Part shown: in pieces, positions 17,327 through 19,141 of the stretch
Layout of the letters: the number at the start of each line of letters is the position of its first letter
Position numbering within the stretch: position 1 is the stretch's first letter
Assembly (NCBI GenBank): GCA_900642245.1
Contig: CAAAJI010000080.1
Coordinates: 141,990-161,130 of the forward strand
Source: Fragilaria radians
Lineage: Eukaryota > Bacillariophyta > Fragilariophyceae > Fragilariales > Fragilariaceae
Reading direction: 5' to 3'
DNA: 19,141 bases
Made by a program: the position numbers and the translations under genes
The notes under the pieces: generated by a model
What the model saw: the letters and a program-made list of their open reading frames with translations, nothing else
Databases searched by the model: none
Told to the model about the DNA's origin: nothing

Positions 17327-17860
17327 TTAAAATGAGCAATGATGACGACCATGACAACGAACTGCTGCAGCCTCATCGGCTATGCCCATCGATCGAGCAA
17401 ACCTTTTTGCTTCCTCAGTGCAAGGCTCTGAAATTAATCGTATCTGTTCGACAAAGATATCATTGTCTACTCGCGAAAGCATCAGTGCCTGTACGCGAAG
17501 CACTGCCAAGGTGGCCTTGAGTCTTTCCCTTGATCGTTGCAGTCCATGTATGGGGCAGATCCACCTCTCAAGTCCCCGTCCCATCCCAACGTTCACAGTC
17601 CATTGAATCAACTGTGTTTGTGCTCGCTTGGAATCAAATATATTTTCATCTTGTGATGGAAGTGTCCCGTTTAAAATTCTATTTCTCCCCAATAATCTTA
17701 ATTCTTTGGAAATTAGTTTCGATTCATTTTTGAAGCGTTGATTGTCTTGAGCCGAGTACCAGCATACGTTTTCATCCCCTTTTGGCGTGGTTTTTTCCAA
17801 GTAATTGTCATCATAAAGGCTGCAAATGGCTTGTGCTTCCTGAAATCGAACACATTTCAT
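17327..17860 (-). CDS. Small conserved diatom-type protein of unknown function
   Basis: This is a 177-residue, single-exon protein without signal peptide or membrane segment. In order it has KCVRFQEAQAICSLYDD (2-18), VCWYSAQDNQRFKNE (32-46), RGLERWICPIHG (95-106), RSRERLKATLAVLRVQALM (109-127) and a C-terminal EAKRFARSMGIADEAAAVRC (about 150-169). From memory, many diatom and other stramenopile proteins share this layout: an N-terminal V.F.. segment, then WYS..D...FK, then RGLE........R...R..AVL.EQ, then an A...G..D...A ending. No biochemical role is known to me. The number and order of motifs and the ATG at 17858-17860 just before the first motif argue for a complete intact gene. The gene is isolated, with no close neighbour that suggests a task. 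Confidence 0.75.
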   Translation of the reverse strand: MKCVRFQEAQAICSLYDDNYLEKTTPKGDENVCWYSAQDNQRFKNESKLISKELRLLGRNRILNGTLPSQDENIFDSKRAQTQLIQWTVNVGMGRGLERWICPIHGLQRSRERLKATLAVLRVQALMLSRVDNDIFVEQIRLISEPCTEEAKRFARSMGIADEAAAVRCHGRHHCSF

Positions 17861-19141
17861 TTTCTTGGATTTTGGGCTCCTCTTCTAGGATTTTTGGAAT
17901 TGAAGTATTGTTAAATGTGCCCTAATTTCATTGGTTAATTAAACTGACGTAGACTACTTGGTGTCAAGGAAGAGCTTTTTTTACTTAACACCAAACTGCG
18001 CCATGATTTCATGATGTACTCCTTCGTAAAAATGACTCTTATTTGAAGTAATGGGTATCGAAATATAAAATGTCCATTTATTCACCAACCAAGGAATCTA
18101 ATTGTAATCCTGATTTAGAAAAGGTTTGAGATGCACTTACACTTGTTTACCAATGACCTTCTCTAAGGACGTTGAATATCGACTGAACAGCTTTAACTCA
18201 AACAAATGATTCGTGATACGAAAGTCATCAACTTTCTCTACGCTACTCAATCAAAGAAGTTGATATCTCATGCATCAAGAAACAACAGATAAAATTCATT
18301 CTTCTTCGGATACGAAGACATGCTGCATGCAACAAATATACAATACATAGTGTTTGTATGATCTTTCTTCATGATTGGCATCAACATATATGAACAGGCT
18401 GGGACCTGATAGCAAAGCAATAAATGCATTTGCATTGCCAAAATTCAAGCTAAATTTAGAGATATTCAGCTAAAATATTGCATTTTTCATATATTCTCAC
18501 AAATTTAGAAGCACTTTAACTATTGAAGGGTATCATTGAAACGGACGGTAGCAATACTTCTAGAGAGAACTCACATTTGTTCAATTGAAGAGAGAAGTTT
18601 AGAAGGTTCTATTTTAGGCTCTTGTTGTTGGCATCTATTCGGATTGCAGTTGGAACTTCTTTCTCAAGAACCAGTCTGAATTGCTGGCATATATCGTAAA
18701 TGTCTTCATAGTAACAATGATGGCTTTTGACTCCTGATATCAAACGCATTTAACTTTCTTATTTTCCTCAAATTTAGAATTGTGTCAACAAATTTCTATC
18801 TCCAAAGTGCAACAATTCTATCACGTATTCGCAGCATAATATTTTTGTTTCTGAGTGACTTGGCTTTTACAGTTCTCTTCCATATTGGGAATGCACTGTC
18901 ATTTTGCAATGATTTTAGCCAAGCATTATGCCTCTGCTACAAAATCAGATATATTCTCTGCTATGGACTTATCAATATTGACAACTTAGATTCATTTTTG
19001 GCACTATGAATATCGAGTACCATTTTAACTAGAGGTGATCCCAGTTTATCATCAAAAGAGATTGTTTTCAATGTCCATATCTTATTATAATCTTAGAGTG
19101 AAACTGGTTAGTAAGTAATGATTTGACAAGTAATCTTGAGA
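17861..19141. other. AT-rich right-hand region, no gene recognised
   Basis: The first part must hold the promoter of the minus-strand gene at 17860. The rest has only short open frames; the longest plus-strand one (18782-19009) begins at GTG and has no ATG near its start or coding character. Some minus-strand stretches around 18600-18930 look vaguely protein-like but are spread over different frames. No tRNA or repeat was identified. Confidence 0.5.

Noticed and set aside
18600..18930. Possible decayed gene on the minus strand
   Set aside because: Protein-like stretches occur in different frames separated by stops and none matches a family I recognise. AT-rich DNA gives such stretches by chance.
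18782..19009. Plus-strand 75-codon frame
   Set aside because: It begins with GTG, has no ATG near the start and no recognisable motif.

Overview
The window looks like nuclear DNA of a diatom or close stramenopile. The signs are protein-coding genes with short GT-AG introns (90 and 78 nt), AT-rich spacers, acidic, Asn- and Thr-rich low-complexity stretches built from trinucleotide runs, and a Pro-Thr repeat protein of the kind common in diatoms. A small protein near the right end resembles, from memory, a stramenopile family with WYS and RGLE motifs. The assignment rests on style and recalled families, not on a search.

Layout. At the left edge is the 3' part of a PT-repeat protein gene (2-1045), with three different repeat blocks in series. 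Positions 1046-3133 are gene-poor and hold two decayed reading frames that resemble retrotransposon Gag: one on the minus strand (1255-1644) and one on the plus strand (2129-2628). Next is a small gene for a secreted protein with a six-cysteine, knottin-like spacing (3134-3523).

The centre is a conserved housekeeping block. SMC1, a cohesin ATPase subunit, has three exons (4023-8504, plus). MPP10, a U3 snoRNP / small-subunit processome protein (8967-11516, minus), converges on SMC1. A 1081-residue protein (11787-15032, plus) carries a UBA-like segment and a C-terminal half resembling the MINDY-3/4 deubiquitinases. It shares a 270-bp divergent promoter with MPP10. The jobs represented are chromosome cohesion, ribosome assembly and probable ubiquitin editing. 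The genes are adjacent but nothing shows that they form a pathway.

The right side (15033-19141) is AT-rich. It holds two old tandem duplications (123-bp and 158-bp units), one weak small ORF (16900-17190) and one convincing small gene of unknown function on the minus strand (17327-17860). Nothing further was recognised from 17861 to the end. No tRNA, rRNA, CRISPR array or intact mobile element was seen.

The most notable points are: a second SMC1 intron that is a multiple of three and free of stops, right after the Walker B/D-loop; a repeat-built, Ser/Arg-rich tail added after the normal SMC1 C-terminus; the knottin-like secreted protein; and the divergent MINDY-like protein, which lacks the usual motif around the catalytic cysteine.
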